Source of the DNA: Prorocentrum cordatum
Lineage: Eukaryota; Sar; Dinophyceae; Prorocentrales; Prorocentraceae
Direction: 5' to 3'
Assembly (NCBI GenBank): GCA_963575745.1
Contig: CAUYUJ010015838.1
Location: 119,501 to 183,500 of the forward strand
DNA length: 64,000 nt
The notes beneath the pieces are model-generated. The model was not told where the DNA came from. It did not search any database and saw only the letters and a list, made by a program, of their open reading frames with translations. The position numbers were made by a program, and so were the translations under genes. Positions 32,712 to 43,756 of the stretch are shown here, one piece after another. The first letter of the stretch is position 1. The number at the start of each line of letters is the position of its first letter.

Positions 32712-33230
32712 TTTGTGTTTAATACCTCGTTGTTGTGTTCGAGGGGGGGAGGGGGAGGGGGAGGGGGTTGAGGAGGGCGGCTGGGGCTGCTCTCTCCCAC
32801 TGTTGTTCCCCCCCACACGCCGCTGCCTCGGCTGCTATCCCCTCTCTGGGGCAGGCTGCGCATTGCTGAGGCCTCCGCGTCTACGTAAGATACGACGGGA
32901 ATGGTGTCATGACTGGGGATCCCAAAACAGTGCGGTGACAGGCTGCGCGGTGACCTCGAAATCCCCTCATCGCACGGTCTGTCGCCGCAAGGCCCCAACT
33001 GCCCGAGACATCCTCGGATAACAGCCCAAAGCCCAAATCTGCGCGGTCACACCGAATCCCCCACACACACACACACACCACACGATGTGGTCACTGCACC
33101 GATTGGTGGCCGCGATGGTGTTAGGCTGTGACTGGCTCAATGTGCGCTCCACGAGCTCAGGGATAACCCTCCAGGGGCCCTCGCCACTGGAACTATGGAG
33201 CAACAGGGAATTTGGGAAAAAACTGGGAAC
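32712..33230. other. Spacer without recognisable gene
   Basis: Contains a GGGGGAGG stretch at 32740-32770 and a short (CA)n at 33063-33080. No gene recognised. Confidence 0.5.
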
Positions 33231-33234
33231 GCAT

Positions 33235-33452
33235 CATCACCCTTACCATCCTCCTCCTCCTCCTCCTCCTTCTCCTCCTCCTCCTCCTCCTCATCATCAT
33301 CACCGTCATCATAATCATCAACACCAGCATCATCATCATCAGCATCAGCATCAGCATCAACATCAGCATCAGCATCATCATCATCATCATCACCATCACC
33401 ATCATTCTCGCAATCAATAATCATCATCCTCATCAGCATCAACATGATCACG

Positions 33453-33544
<92 letters not shown>

Positions 33545-33830
33545 TACCACCACCATCATCATTATCATGAGCATCATCAGCAGCATCATCAGCATCAGCA
33601 TCAGCATCAGCAGCAGCAGCATCATCATCATCATCACCAGCATCATCAGTATCATCATCATCACCATTATCTCCAGCATCAACATCATCAGCATCAACAT
33701 CATCCTCCTCATCATCAGCATCATCAGTATCATCATCAGCAGCATCAGCATCATCATCATCATCATCATCAGCAGCAGTAGCAGCAGCACCAGCAGCATC
33801 GTCATCGTCGTCGTCGTCGTCGTCATCTCC
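33235..33830. repeat. (CAT)n with CTC, CAG and GTC segments
   Basis: CTC triplets (33250-33290), then mixed ATC/CAGCAT words, a nearly pure (ATC)n block at 33450-33543, further CAGCAT mixtures, and a GTC end at 33800-33825. Frames in all phases are open and uninformative. Confidence 0.95.
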
Positions 33831-34097
33831 ATCTCCATCTTCATCTGCATCTTGGCCTCCTACGCGTCCGAGGACAAAGGGGGAGCGATCCCCAGCGCCT
33901 GGGGTTTCTCCCCCCCCCACCTCCGCGCGGCGCACGAGGGGAGGCCCCCCAGCCTCCAGCAGGGGAGCCGGGGAGCACTCCCAGGGTGAAGCATTCTTGA
34001 GGCACGCCCCCGGGCCCTGGCGTGCCTGGCGTGCATGCCCGCCGTGGTCGGCGTGGTCGCCTGGGAGCGGCCAGGCCGGGCCTCCGGGGCAGAGCCG

Positions 34098-34330
34098 AAC
34101 TTGAGCAGGGACCGACCGTCCCAGCATTCCTGTAGTCCTGCCACGAAATGTTCTTAGAACCCCAAAATGGTCTAAGAAGAAAAGCAATGTTCTTAGAACA
34201 TAATCCCGATGTGTTTAAACAAGACAGACTCCGCCAGAAATGTACTCAGAACATGTCGTAGAAACCACAAAAGGTTCTTAGAACACTGTTTGGTAGGGCT
34301 ATCTATACGCGAGCCAAGACGCTTCGCCAA
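34098..34330. repeat. Dispersed repeat E, copy 1
   Basis: Begins ACTTGAGCAGGGACCGACCG, then TGCCACGAAATGTTCT, AGAACATAATCCCGAT and GGTTCTTAGAACACTGTTTG, and ends near CAAGACGCTTCGCC. The copy at 38683-38912 shares the first 25 bases almost exactly. GTTCTnAGAAC-like half-palindromes recur inside. Confidence 0.7.
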
Positions 34331-34379
34331 AGCTTAACGAACGAGCTCCACTGGGGGCCCGCAGGGACCGGCCGACAGA

Positions 34380-34572
34380 CGAGCCCTCCTCGTCCTCCTC
34401 CTCCTCCTCCGCCTCCTCCTCCTCCTCGTCCCCCTCCTCCTCCTCTTCCTCCTCCTCCTCCGCCTCCTCCTCATCATGGCTCCTCCTCATCGATCCTCCT
34501 CCTCGATCCTCCTCCTCGATCCTCCTCCTCCTCCTCCTCCTCCTCCTCCTCCTCCTCCTCCTCCTCCTCTGG
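34380..34572. repeat. (CTC)n tract
   Basis: CTC triplets with GCCTCC, TTCCTC and GATCCTCCTCCTC interruptions. Confidence 0.95.
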
Positions 34573-34748
34573 GGGATGCACCTTCGACGTCGGCGGCGCT
34601 CAGAAGGGCGACGTCGGAGGCCCCGAGGAGTTCGGGCCCCTCTTGGGACCCAGCCTCCTCTGGCCGAGATCGGCGCCCACCCCTCCCCGGCGACGCAGAC
34701 CACGGCATGCCCGATGGGGTGGAGACCGACCGATGCCTCGGCCAGCGC

Positions 34749-34931
34749 CCACGTGAGCGACGAACCGAGACGGGTCATACACGAGGTGATGTGGCGACCC
34801 TGCGCGGTGGTCTACGCGGGCCGCCAGCGCGGCACCATTGGAGACGAGGGCGCTTGCGTGCGACCATACGCCGGCAGCTTACGCGCCCATGTCGGCGCAG
34901 TCGACCCCGTGTTCTCTTGTCGCTCAGGTGG
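34749..34931. mobile_element. Element C (MITE-like), copy 1
   Basis: The left end is CCACGTGAGCGACGAACCGA; the right end, complemented, is CCACCTGAGCGACAAGAGAA. Internal landmarks are CGCGGTGGTCTACGCGGGCC, GCCAGCGCGGCAC, GAGACGAGGGCGCTTGCGTG and GGCAGCTTACGCGC. Copies at 35127-35310, 39783-39972 and 58317-58489. Confidence 0.75.
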
Positions 34932-35126
34932 TGGAGTGCCCTCGGGCCTTTCGGTCCTCACTGGTCCACAGCGAGGGGGCACTGGAATCCCTGATTCAAG
35001 ATCATTCGAAAAGGCTCAGGGAGGGGGGGGTCTCGAGGGGTCACGGAACCCTCGCTCGGGGGCGGCACCAGCGCCTCCCTGCCGCCTCTGGGTCTTGTCG
35101 CGAGGGCTGTTCCGACAGGCGGTCAG

Positions 35127-35310
35127 CACATGCTGAGCGACGAAGGAAGCAGGGTCTTACGCACGAGGGCACGCCGAGCTCGCGCGAAAGTTTACCCAGG
35201 CCGCTAGCGCGGCACACCGCGTGCACACGAGGGCGCGCACGCGCGACCGCACGCGGGAAACTTCTGAGCGAATGCCCGCGCAGTCGACCCTATTTGCGTT
35301 TCGTCCCGAA
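35127..35310. mobile_element. Element C, copy 2
   Basis: TGAGCGACGAAGGAAGCAGG, GCCGCTAGCGCGGCACACCG, ACGAGGGCGCGCACGCGCGA and GAATGCCCGCGCAGTCGACC align with copies 1 and 3. It lies 200 bp from copy 1 in the same orientation. Confidence 0.7.
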
Positions 35311-35329
35311 GTTGGGAATCCCAGCCTCC

Positions 35330-36130
35330 AACGTGCCGCAAGATGGCCCAAGAGTCGTCTTGCGGACACGTCCGGGAGTCTCTTGGGCCGTGTTGCCCCT
35401 CAGTGGAGCCGTAGGAGGACCCCACGAGCCACGAGAGCCTCTAGTGGCCCCCAAGTCCCCCCCGACAAGCCCCAGAGAGGCCAAGATTCCAAGAAATCAC
35501 CGTATCCCAACCGTGTCCCTCGAGAAAGCGTTCTTTCTCGCTTTCAATCGCTCCCGGTGAGCATAGATCCCCCAAGCCAGGCACGGTGGCGATATGGAGC
35601 GAGCTCTGATGGATTTGCCGCCTCTTGTAGATTATTCGCAGGGGCTTGTGGCATGTCGACATAAAACTGAGTTGGGCCCTTCCAGAAAGTGTCACTGGTC
35701 TTCGGCCGGCCCTCTTGAATATTGTATCGAAAACACTTTGTGGGCTTTTCTGTCCAAAATGGCTCCACGCGAGCCTGCAAAATTGCCCTGGTCGACATCA
35801 ACTCCACCCAACATGGCCCAAGTGGCCTTGAACGTGGCTCAAGAGGGCTCCAAGAGGGCCGGATCTATCAACAAGATGGCCCAATATTTCCGAAAGACGG
35901 CCTAAAAAACTCCACCGGACCCCAGGAGGGCCTCAAGAGGCAGACGAGATTGCTTGATCTAGTAAGGCCCTCAATACGGCCTCCGAAGGCGCCAGCCAAC
36001 CGAAGAGGTTTTTTATACGGCTCCAAAGAGCTCAAAGATGGCCCAAGAAGGTCCCAGGAGGCTACCCCAAAGGCCCAAAAGGCTCGCAAGGAATCCCAAG
36101 ACAGCCCCAAACGGCCCCAGATGGCCCCTG
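35330..36130. repeat. CCAAGAGGCC-type array, locus 3
   Basis: Looser array of GGCCCAAG and CTCAAGAGGGC words (AAGATGGCCCAAGAGTCG, GGCTCAAGAGGGCTCC, CCAAGACAGCCCC). Confidence 0.65.
35578..35655 (+). repeat. Dispersed repeat F, copy 2
   Basis: AGGCACGGTGGCGATATGGA, then GATTTGCCGCCTCTTGTAGA and TTATTCGCAGGGGCTTGTGG, about two-thirds identical to 24686-24768. Confidence 0.6.
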
Positions 36131-36282
36131 CCTAGTGCCCCCCAGAGTGGTTCCCCCAACGGCTTGGGGACCGCGCAGCGCACTACAGTCAGCACGTAGG
36201 GTGAGAATGCGCGGATAAGATGCAAGAACTTCACTCGGCGTGTCACGACACAAGCGTCTCTAAAAGACAGCGGGGGGGACGG

Positions 36283-36365
36283 TCATGCACTGCATGCGTC
36301 TTCGATCCGCCGCAACCTCTCGCCTCATCGAAGGGGTGCCTGGCGGGCCGAGTTCTAAGTAAAGT
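36283..36365 (+). repeat. Dispersed repeat F, copy 3
   Basis: GTCTTCGATCCGCCGCAACC then TCATCGAAGGGGTGCCTGGC aligns with TTCGATCCGCTGCCCCCTGT and TCATCGCAGGGGTGCCGGGC of copy 1. Confidence 0.6.
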
Positions 36366-36659
36366 GCCACGGGGTCCTGCCGAAAACTTCCCACTGGCCC
36401 CTCACCCCCCGTAGGGACTGCGCCAATTGCGGACATCAACCACAAGGCGAACAAAACCCTCGCAAGCCGCATCAAGTCCAGCGCAAGACGCCAACAAAGG
36501 CGGGCCCAATCTGGCCCCAAATGCCGCAAGCCGGCCTCCGAGATGGCCAGGCCGGCCCCCAACGGCCACCAAGACGGGTACGGAAAGGGGCCGCCGACGT
36601 GTCGTCTACCTGCGATGCCCACGCGCGCGGCTCTTGGCAAAGCTTTCGCGCGCGCACAC

Positions 36660-36778
36660 GCGCTGCTAATGCTTGGCCCCTTGCACGCGCGCGCGCGGCA
36701 GCAGCGCCAGTCCTTCACCACCTGCGTGAGCACGTCCATGACTCCGCTTGAAGCCTTCTCCTTGAACGCCTCGTTGTC
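36660..36778 (-). CDS. Putative exon, unknown protein
   Basis: The minus strand after CTGCCCAG reads [22 protein letters not shown] follows directly at CAG|GTGGTGAAG (36721-36720), giving a possible 57-nt exon at 36722-36778. If that GT is not used, the frame continues VVKDWRCC. Just upstream on the same strand (about 36800-36870) [20 protein letters not shown] is also protein-like. No family recognised. Confidence 0.35.
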
Positions 36779-36959
36779 CTGGGCAGGCAGGCCGCGGGGA
36801 CAGTGTATGAGCGACCGAACACTGCTCCCGGACCTCCAGTGCGCCGATCTTTGTCTCCAATGAGCGGGCCCCAGAGCCGCCTCGTCCCAGATCATGTCTG
36901 ACGGCACCGGGACCTGAAGACGGCACTCCCGAGGCTGAAAGAAGTGAGAAACAACACCG

Positions 36960-37340
36960 TACATACATACATATAGACATAGATAGATCGATATATATAT
37001 ATATATATCTATATATATGTATATATAGATGGATATATATATATACACATATATAAGTAGATATATATATATATAGATACAGAAATATAGATATATAGAT
37101 AGATAGATAGATATATAGATAGATAGATAGATATACAGAAATATAGATATATAGATAGATAGATAGATAGATATATACATGTATATAGTCTTATATATAT
37201 ATATATATATATATCGATCGGTATATAGATATATAGATATAGATTTATATACAGATCTATAGAGAGATATAGATATATAAATATGTATGTATATATACAG
37301 ATAGATAGATATATAGATAGATTGGTAGATCTATATATCG
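36960..37340. repeat. (TATAGA)n / (TA)n AT-rich tract
   Basis: Words ATAGATAGATAGATATATAG dominate, with TA runs at 36992-37010 and 37192-37214. This is the most AT-rich interval of the window. Confidence 0.95.
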
Positions 37341-37529
37341 TAGTTGTACACAGACTTGTGTTCCAGATCAAAGATTAACATAATGTGAGCATATGATTAA
37401 AAAAGTACCCCCCCCCCCCTCCCCCGGGGGGCCCTATCCGTGAAGAGTTGGGCGTACTACTAGAATCTGGGGGCCGAAACTGATTTTTTAATCGTCCCCC
37501 CCCCAGCAACTTTAATCGTCCCCCCCTTT

Positions 37530-38225
<696 letters not shown>

Positions 38226-38682
38226 CCCGCTCCGAATTGCCTGCCCTCGCCCCCCCCCTGGCCCTCCAGACGGCCGGGGGGGCAACCATAATTGTCCCCC
38301 GGAGAACTTTACTTGTTCGCCCTGGGGGGGCCCTCCGTGGGCGGCGCCCCCTCCCCCCCTTATGTGGGCCCAACCAGGCCGGCGAAACTATTTTTTTAAA
38401 CGTCCGCCCTCAAATGTTTTTTAATCATATGCCTTCATTATTGCCAGAGCAGATTGGGGCGGAGGATCGCGCAGCACCGCCGATGTACCGCCGATGTGCC
38501 AGCGAAGACGGGATTCAGAAACTCGAAGCCCAGATAGCGCCGCATCGCGGACGCATCGGCGTTTCATGGGCGATCCTCAGGCCCCACGTGGTTCGTCTGA
38601 CAGAAACGGGTCCTGAGGGCGTCGGATCCTGGACGCCGGGGCCTGGCCCAGGGAACAGCTGTTCATCCTGAATCGCTTAGTT

Positions 38683-38912
38683 GACTTGAGCAGGGACCGA
38701 CCGTCCCGGCATCCCCATAGGCCTACCACGAAATCTTCTCACAATCACACCATGCAAGCAATGAACACAATGTTCCCAGCACTCCAGGCCGATGCATTAA
38801 ACCGAGACGGTCTTAACCAACCGTGTTTCTGGAACCCTCCGTGCAAACCGCGAAAGGTTCTCAGAACCTTCTCTGGTGAGCCCATGGGCAGACCAGGACG
38901 CCTCGCCACTGT
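38683..38912. repeat. Dispersed repeat E, copy 2
   Basis: GACTTGAGCAGGGACCGACC and GTCCCGGCAT at the start, CTACCACGAAATCTTCTCAC, AAAGGTTCTCAGAACCTTCT and GGACGCCTCGCC at the end, co-linear with 34098-34330. Confidence 0.7.
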
Positions 38913-38914
38913 CG

Positions 38915-39550
38915 GATGGACGGCCCCGAAGTCCAGGGACGGCTCCAAGGGCACGACGACAGCGGCAATTCCCGGGGCCCGCATGCTTCGTGGTGAGCGT
39001 GGGAGGCCTGGAGCCCGCCTGGACCTCAGCGGGGCGATGGAGGCCACGGGGGCCCGCCTTCCAGTCCTGCGGCTACACCTAAGGAGTGGCCAACCCTCCT
39101 CGACATGCAACACGGGTTCTTATCCCACCCCCTCGCCCCCGAATTTCAGTGTTGGGTGGACGCGCGCAACGCGGCCCGCTGAGTCAACAAAAGGATGGCA
39201 GTCACCAGCTTCGGCGTCAACATTGGAATTTGGGTGTCGAGGTACGTCGCCACGTCGTGGAAGAAACTTGCGCTTCATTCGAGAAGGGATGTAGGCAAAA
39301 GTGACCTTTGGTGCGCGGCTTGCCGGCCGTTGCGTGCGGTGAGACAGTGGCGGCCTGCGTGCTTGGGCTTGGCCCTGCAGCGCCCACCACAGGTCACTCC
39401 AGCGAGGGGTCACTCTTCTGGGTAGCCGAGTCCTCTCCCTGGGGCGACGCTGGGGGCGAATAGCCCAGGGGAGGTATCCAAGGGCGCCGATGGTCCATGC
39501 CTTCGGCGAGGCTCCCCAGCGACTATGTGTAATGCCCGCCCCTGGGATAC
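38915..39550. other. Spacer without recognisable gene
   Basis: Mixed-composition sequence. Open frames on both strands match nothing and lack a consistent codon pattern. Confidence 0.5.
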
Positions 39551-39551
39551 T

Positions 39552-39690
39552 CGCCCTAATCGTCGCCTGCGACTCCCCCCCCCTCCCCCTGCCAGGCCCG
39601 GCCGTCCCCGGCGTCTCTCATCACGGACAGGATCGCCATCTGCGCGCGCCGCCGCGCGTGGGTCTGCAGCTCCCTCTTCTTCGCGACCTC
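39552..39690 (-). CDS. Putative exon, unknown protein
   Basis: The minus-strand frame reads PVAGPAEVAKKRELQTHARR then RAQMAILSVMRDAGDGRAWQ before a stop. It is a charged helical pattern with G/C-ending codons. It lies beside element C copy 3. Borders and family unknown. Confidence 0.3.
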
Positions 39691-39782
39691 CGCGGGCCCC
39701 GCGACAGGGCGGGGGAGCGGGGGCCACGGCCGCGCGAGGGCGCAGGCTCACGTTGCCAAGACGTGGGCGCTGAGTTCTGACA

Positions 39783-39972
39783 CCACGTGCGCGACGAGAA
39801 AGAAACGGGTCTCACGCGAGACGCAAAGAGCGACCTTCCGCGGTGACTTACGCGGGCCGCCAGCGTGGCACGCTTCATTGGAGACGGGGGCGCTCACGGG
39901 CGACCTTAGGCGGGCAGCTTACGCGCGAATGTCCGCGCATTCGAACCCGTTCAAGCGTTTCTGCTCACGTGG
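39783..39972. mobile_element. Element C, copy 3
   Basis: The left end is CCACGTGCGCGACGAGAAAG; the right end, complemented, is CCACGTGAGCAGAAACGCTT. The core has CGCGGTGACTTACGCGGGCC and GCAGCTTACGCGCGAATGTC. It is the most intact copy. Confidence 0.75.
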
Positions 39973-40605
39973 CCCGCTCCAGAAGCCCCAAACCCAACAA
40001 AAAAAAAGTGTGCATCTCTTGGATGGCCAACTTTTGCTTCCGCTGGCATTCCCGTCAATAGAGCCGCCCTCGGCTTTACTTCCGCCGCCTTCCGCCGGCC
40101 TTCTGCACCTGCCCCGTGCTGCGCGGATGCCTCGGGCGGGGGTCTCGCACAGACCTGCGGCTGGCAGCCTGCTGGCTGGCCCCTGGGCGGCAGCTGGCAA
40201 AAGGGCCAAGCAACCTGCCTCCGAGAACGCGGTCTTCTGCCTGGAGTCCCTGGCATTCACAGACACCCTCCAATGGCCAATGGGTCGTTCGTGGGCCTCA
40301 GGGGCCGGTGACGGTGTCGAGACCACCACCGAGAGACAACGACTTTACACACCGCCGCCCTCCCTGAAGGCACATGCAAACTTCATCGGAGCCTGTGTGT
40401 ATGTGTTCGTGGCCTCCCGTCCCCCAGATCGTCTCTTGAGGGCCCGGGGCCCAAGAGCCCCGGAGACCCGAGGCCGAACGTGGCGCGAGGGGCAGCTCTG
40501 CATGCGCCTTCCGGGACGTGTCTCGAGTCTGAAGGTCCTCCCACTCCCACCAAACTCCGGAGGACTTCAGCTTGGAGGGCCTCCCCACCCTGTTTGGTGA
40601 AGCAA
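39973..40605. other. Spacer without recognisable gene
   Basis: Frames on both strands are open over 60-240 codons but none shows a recognisable domain. The minus frame near 40100-40270 (EGVCECQGLQAEDRVLGG) is faintly protein-like. Confidence 0.4.
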
Positions 40606-40607
40606 CT

Positions 40608-40735
40608 CTGCTCCTCCTCCTCCTCCTCCTCCTCCTCCTCCTCTTCCTCTCCTGGTCTTCCTTCTTGGTCGTCGTAATCGTGGTCGTAATCGCAATCGTG
40701 GCCGTAGTCGTATCGTGGTCGTAATCGTAACGGTA

Positions 40736-40818
<83 letters not shown>

Positions 40819-40822
40819 TGTT
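40608..40822. repeat. (CTC)n then (CGT)n
   Basis: CTC triplets at 40611-40643, degenerate CGTAATCGTGGT words, then a pure (CGT)n block at about 40735-40818. Confidence 0.95.
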
Positions 40823-41111
40823 GCGCGGCGGCTGCAGCGAAGAAAATAATTATCCACTATTGGTGGGACCTCAGTCGGCCAATAAGGGCGTCGAAAAGAT
40901 ATTCAGCTTCCACTGTTGGGGTTGGCTCGCAAGAACCTATAGAGGCTGGCGCGTCGGGAGCCCGATGGGGGGCGAGAGGGAGCACAGGTCTTGCGATCAA
41001 ACATCTGGGGCATGTTCTTCCTCGATCTTGGGCTGTGTAAGCCGCCACAGGGCCCTCCTGGCCCACCGGGGGATGTGATGGCTGGGCAATTCCATACTTC
41101 GAAACAGTAAT

Positions 41112-41234
41112 CCTCGCTCGGACGTCGTTCCCCCCTGCAATGTTCGATTTCGTGCGTGCATTTTTATGCAAGACGATCCAATCTGCTCCTCGATGGCCCT
41201 CGCCGAGAAAAAGTGCACAAGTCCGGGCGATGCC
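41112..41234. mobile_element. Element D (short MITE-like), copy 1
   Basis: The left end is CCTCGCTCGGACGTCGTTCC and the right end is ACAAGTCCGGGCGATGCC. Complementing the right end gives GGCATCGCCCGGACTTGT, so the ends are inverted repeats. The core TTCGATTTCGTGCGTGCATT and GAGAAAAAGTGCA aligns with copy 2 at 47859-47979. Confidence 0.6.
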
Positions 41235-41290
41235 AAGAAGCGCTGGCAATGCTGGCACTTCCCACGACCCTGTGATACACGGGCAAAAAA

Positions 41291-41421
41291 CGTTCGCGGA
41301 GGTCCGGGCGGACTTCTTGGGTCGGCGCTGTGCACCCTCCCCGCACACCTGCCCCGGCGCGCGGGGGGTGGGGATGGGTGCCCAACGCCGACCCAAGAAA
41401 TCCGCTCGGCCCTCCGAAAGG
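41291..41421. mobile_element. Element B, copy 2
   Basis: CGTTCGCGGAGGTCCGGGCG, GACTTCTTGGGTCGGCGCT on the left; AACGCCGACCCAAGAAATCC, GCTCGGCCCTCCGAAAGG on the right, mutually complementary over about 40 bases. Confidence 0.8.
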
Positions 41422-41430
41422 TTCTGTATC

Positions 41431-41643
41431 ACGGTCAGGAATGTTTGTCTAGCGTGTCGCTGGGGCGGCCCTGGCGACACGACACGCCGTGCGAGCTGAT
41501 GGCGTTTCGCTCCGCGGAGCGGGACGGGAGGCTGGCAAAGCTCGGAACGTTGGCGCTTGGAAGTGGGACGTGGATCGCGCGTCGCGCCGCGGCGTGGTGG
41601 GCCAGGGCTCGCGGTGCGACACGCTAAGCCAAAATTCCTGACA
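41431..41643. mobile_element. Element A, copy 2
   Basis: The inverted ends GTCAGGAATGTTTGTCTAGC and (complement of the right end) GTCAGGAATTTTGGCTTAGC, each followed by GTGTCGC, match at 23 of 27 positions. Only 10 bp separate it from element B. Confidence 0.85.
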
Positions 41644-41689
41644 GTCATTTTTCTTCTGCAGAGTCGCGACCATTAGCGGCATAATTCAA

Positions 41690-41800
41690 CAAGGAGGTGC
41701 GGCGGCCCAGGGCGGTAGCGGGGCGACCACGGCGAGCCGGGCTTTGATCAGGCCCTCCTTCCTCAGCATCCGCAGCAGCGGCCACCTCTTGGGGCACTCG
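41690..41800 (-). CDS. Putative exon, unknown protein
   Basis: The minus-strand frame reads ECPKRWPLLRMLRKEGLIKA then RLAVVAPLPPWAAAPPC and a stop at about 41687. It is strongly G/C-ending and amphipathic. An AG precedes it (GCGAG|TGCCCC). Whether the stop is the true C-terminus or lies in an intron is not known. Confidence 0.35.
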
Positions 41801-41849
41801 CGAGGCGGGATGGGAATAGGGCCCCCCTCCCCCCTCGCCCCAGGGACGA

Positions 41850-42300
41850 ACGACGACAATGATGGCGGCGGCGGCAGCGGTCGACGGACGGCAGACGACA
41901 AACGACGACGACGTCGGCGACAGCGGAGGCGACGACAGCGGAAATGGGGAGGAGGAGGACAACGTCGACGGAGGCGACGACGGTGGAGGCGGCGACGGCG
42001 GCGAAGACAGACGACGGACGACGGCCGACGATGGACTACGGACGACGACGGGAACGACGGACGACGATGGCGGCGACAACGATGCCGCGTCTCGTTTTCC
42101 CAAGCAACTGCCGAATGCCGGCCGCGCCCGTCCTCGCAGAAAGGGCCAGCGTCACGCGCCCGTCACCTCGTCGCCGTGGCCGCCGTCGTGTTAGCAGTCC
42201 CCGTCGTCGCCGCTGGCTTCGCCGCCGTCGTCCTGGCCGATGGGGTGGGGGTGAGGGGGGAGGGAGGTGACGGCCGATAATCCAGGTAACCGTTTCGCAT
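41850..42300. other. GACGAC-rich low-complexity spacer
   Basis: Diffuse GACGAC/GGCGGC words without a pure array. Not supported as coding. Confidence 0.5.
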
Positions 42301-42659
42301 TGGGCAGTCTCGCGTATGCCCGCGCGCACCATTACTGCGTACCCCCTTCGAGCGTGCGCAACCGGCAAGGTCAGGTGATCTGGGAGGAAGGGGGGGGTCG
42401 GGCGGACCCTATAGATCGAGCTATCGCCAGACCCCACTTGAGGAGCAATCGAAATACCCCTAATCCTTTGGGAGGGGACTTCAGTTAGGAGGGCCACAAA
42501 CTTGGGGATCGGATTCTATTTTGCGCATGTCTCAGACGAAACCACATAACCACCCACGTGTTTAGTGATGACCTTAAAAACCGATGACCTAAGTTAGGGC
42601 ACGAGTTGTGTTATGCTTCATGACTTTCAAACAGCCTCCTGCAGGCAGGTCTGTCCACG

Positions 42660-42768
42660 CCAACGGCGATGTTGGTTAAAGGCGATGTTGGTCAACGGCG
42701 ATGTTGGTTAACAGCGATGTTGGTTAACGGCCCCGCTAACGGCGATGTTGGTTAATGGTGATGTTGGA
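42660..42768. repeat. 16-bp tandem repeat (GGCGATGTTGGTTAAC)
   Basis: About six units, some variant (CAGCGATGTTGGTTAACG, GGTGATGTTGG), with one interruption (GGCCCCGCTAA). Confidence 0.9.
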
Positions 42769-42769
42769 A

Positions 42770-43335
42770 ATCATATCGACTTGTAAGAAAACACGAGCCA
42801 CTCGTTCCTTCATGTCAGACGCGCGAATGCATCGGGCAAAGACGGCATGGAGAGTCGTAGGAAGTCACGAACCACGCTGCCCTACAATCGGGGAGGCCAC
42901 GAACCACCCCCACCTGCAATGCCGAAGCCTACATCGCTACCAGGGAATATGTCGACCTTTATCCCAGGCATTGTGGGGTTTTCGAATGGATCAACAATTT
43001 GGGGCCAAACCTTGGGATACACGATGGGGGGGCGTCCATCCTCGACAGGGATGCGTCTGAATAGCTCCCTTGGGGTATCCCAGGGTTCCCCTCCTTTTCT
43101 AAAGGGATTCATCTTTCGTCGGAAAGTCGGGGTTGGGGGAGAACAATTGTCTGCGATTCGCCGTTGCCTGCGTCGCCCTTAGCGCGCCTACTTGCGGAGT
43201 CTGGTGCCTCCGTCCTCCGCGCAGCTGGCGGCTGGGACTCCGGTGCCGCCCCGCTCGGGCCCCGAGCGACCGAGGGGCGGCCCGCGGCGAGAGGCCAGGC
43301 CACAGGCAGGACCGGCGACGAGGACCCCGGCCCTG
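42770..43335. other. Spacer without recognisable gene
   Basis: No coding frame, repeat family or RNA gene recognised. Confidence 0.5.
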
Positions 43336-43339
43336 CCTC

Positions 43340-43756
43340 TTCCTCCTCCCCCTTCTCCTCCTCGTCATCCTTCTGCCTTCCTCCTCCTCCTCCTCTTCCT
43401 CCTTCTCCTCCTCCTCCCCTCCCCCTCCTCCTCCTCCTCCTCCTTCCCCTGCTCCTCCTCCTCCTCCTCCTCGTCCTCCTCCTCCTCCTCCTCTTCCTCC
43501 TCCTCCTCCTCCTCCTCCTATTCCTCCTCCTCCTCCTCCTTCCCCTTTTGTACGTTGGCAAACGCTGGCTTGCTTGACCCGTCGCGTCTTGGTGGCATCG
43601 TCCTCCTCCTCCTCCTCCTCGTCCTCCTCCTCCCCCATTTATACGTTGGACAAAAGTTGGCTTGCTTGAGCCGCCGCGTACTGGTGGCAACGTCCTCCTC
43701 CTCCTCCTCCTCCTCCTCCTCTTCCTCCTCCTCCTCCTCCTCCTCCTCCTCCTTCT
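43340..43756. repeat. (CTC)n blocks with a duplicated 58-bp module
   Basis: Three CTC blocks (43340-43540, 43598-43635, 43692-43752) alternate with two copies of a module. The first (about 43546-43597) is TACGTTGGCAAACGCTGGCT, TGCTTGACCCGTCGCG, TGGTGGCATCG; the second (about 43640-43691) has the same order with small changes. Confidence 0.9.

Noticed and set aside
35578-35600. Alu-like GGCACGGTGGC word
   Set aside because: Short chance resemblance; the three repeat-F copies diverge from Alu immediately and the organism is a dinoflagellate.
35836-35846. SL-like GTGGCTCAAG in the array at 35.8 kb
   Set aside because: Part of the CCAAGAGGCC/GGCTCAAGA repeat words; the rest of the SL does not match.
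39878-40600. 240-codon plus-strand ORF
   Set aside because: Starts inside element C and has no recognisable domain or consistent codon pattern.
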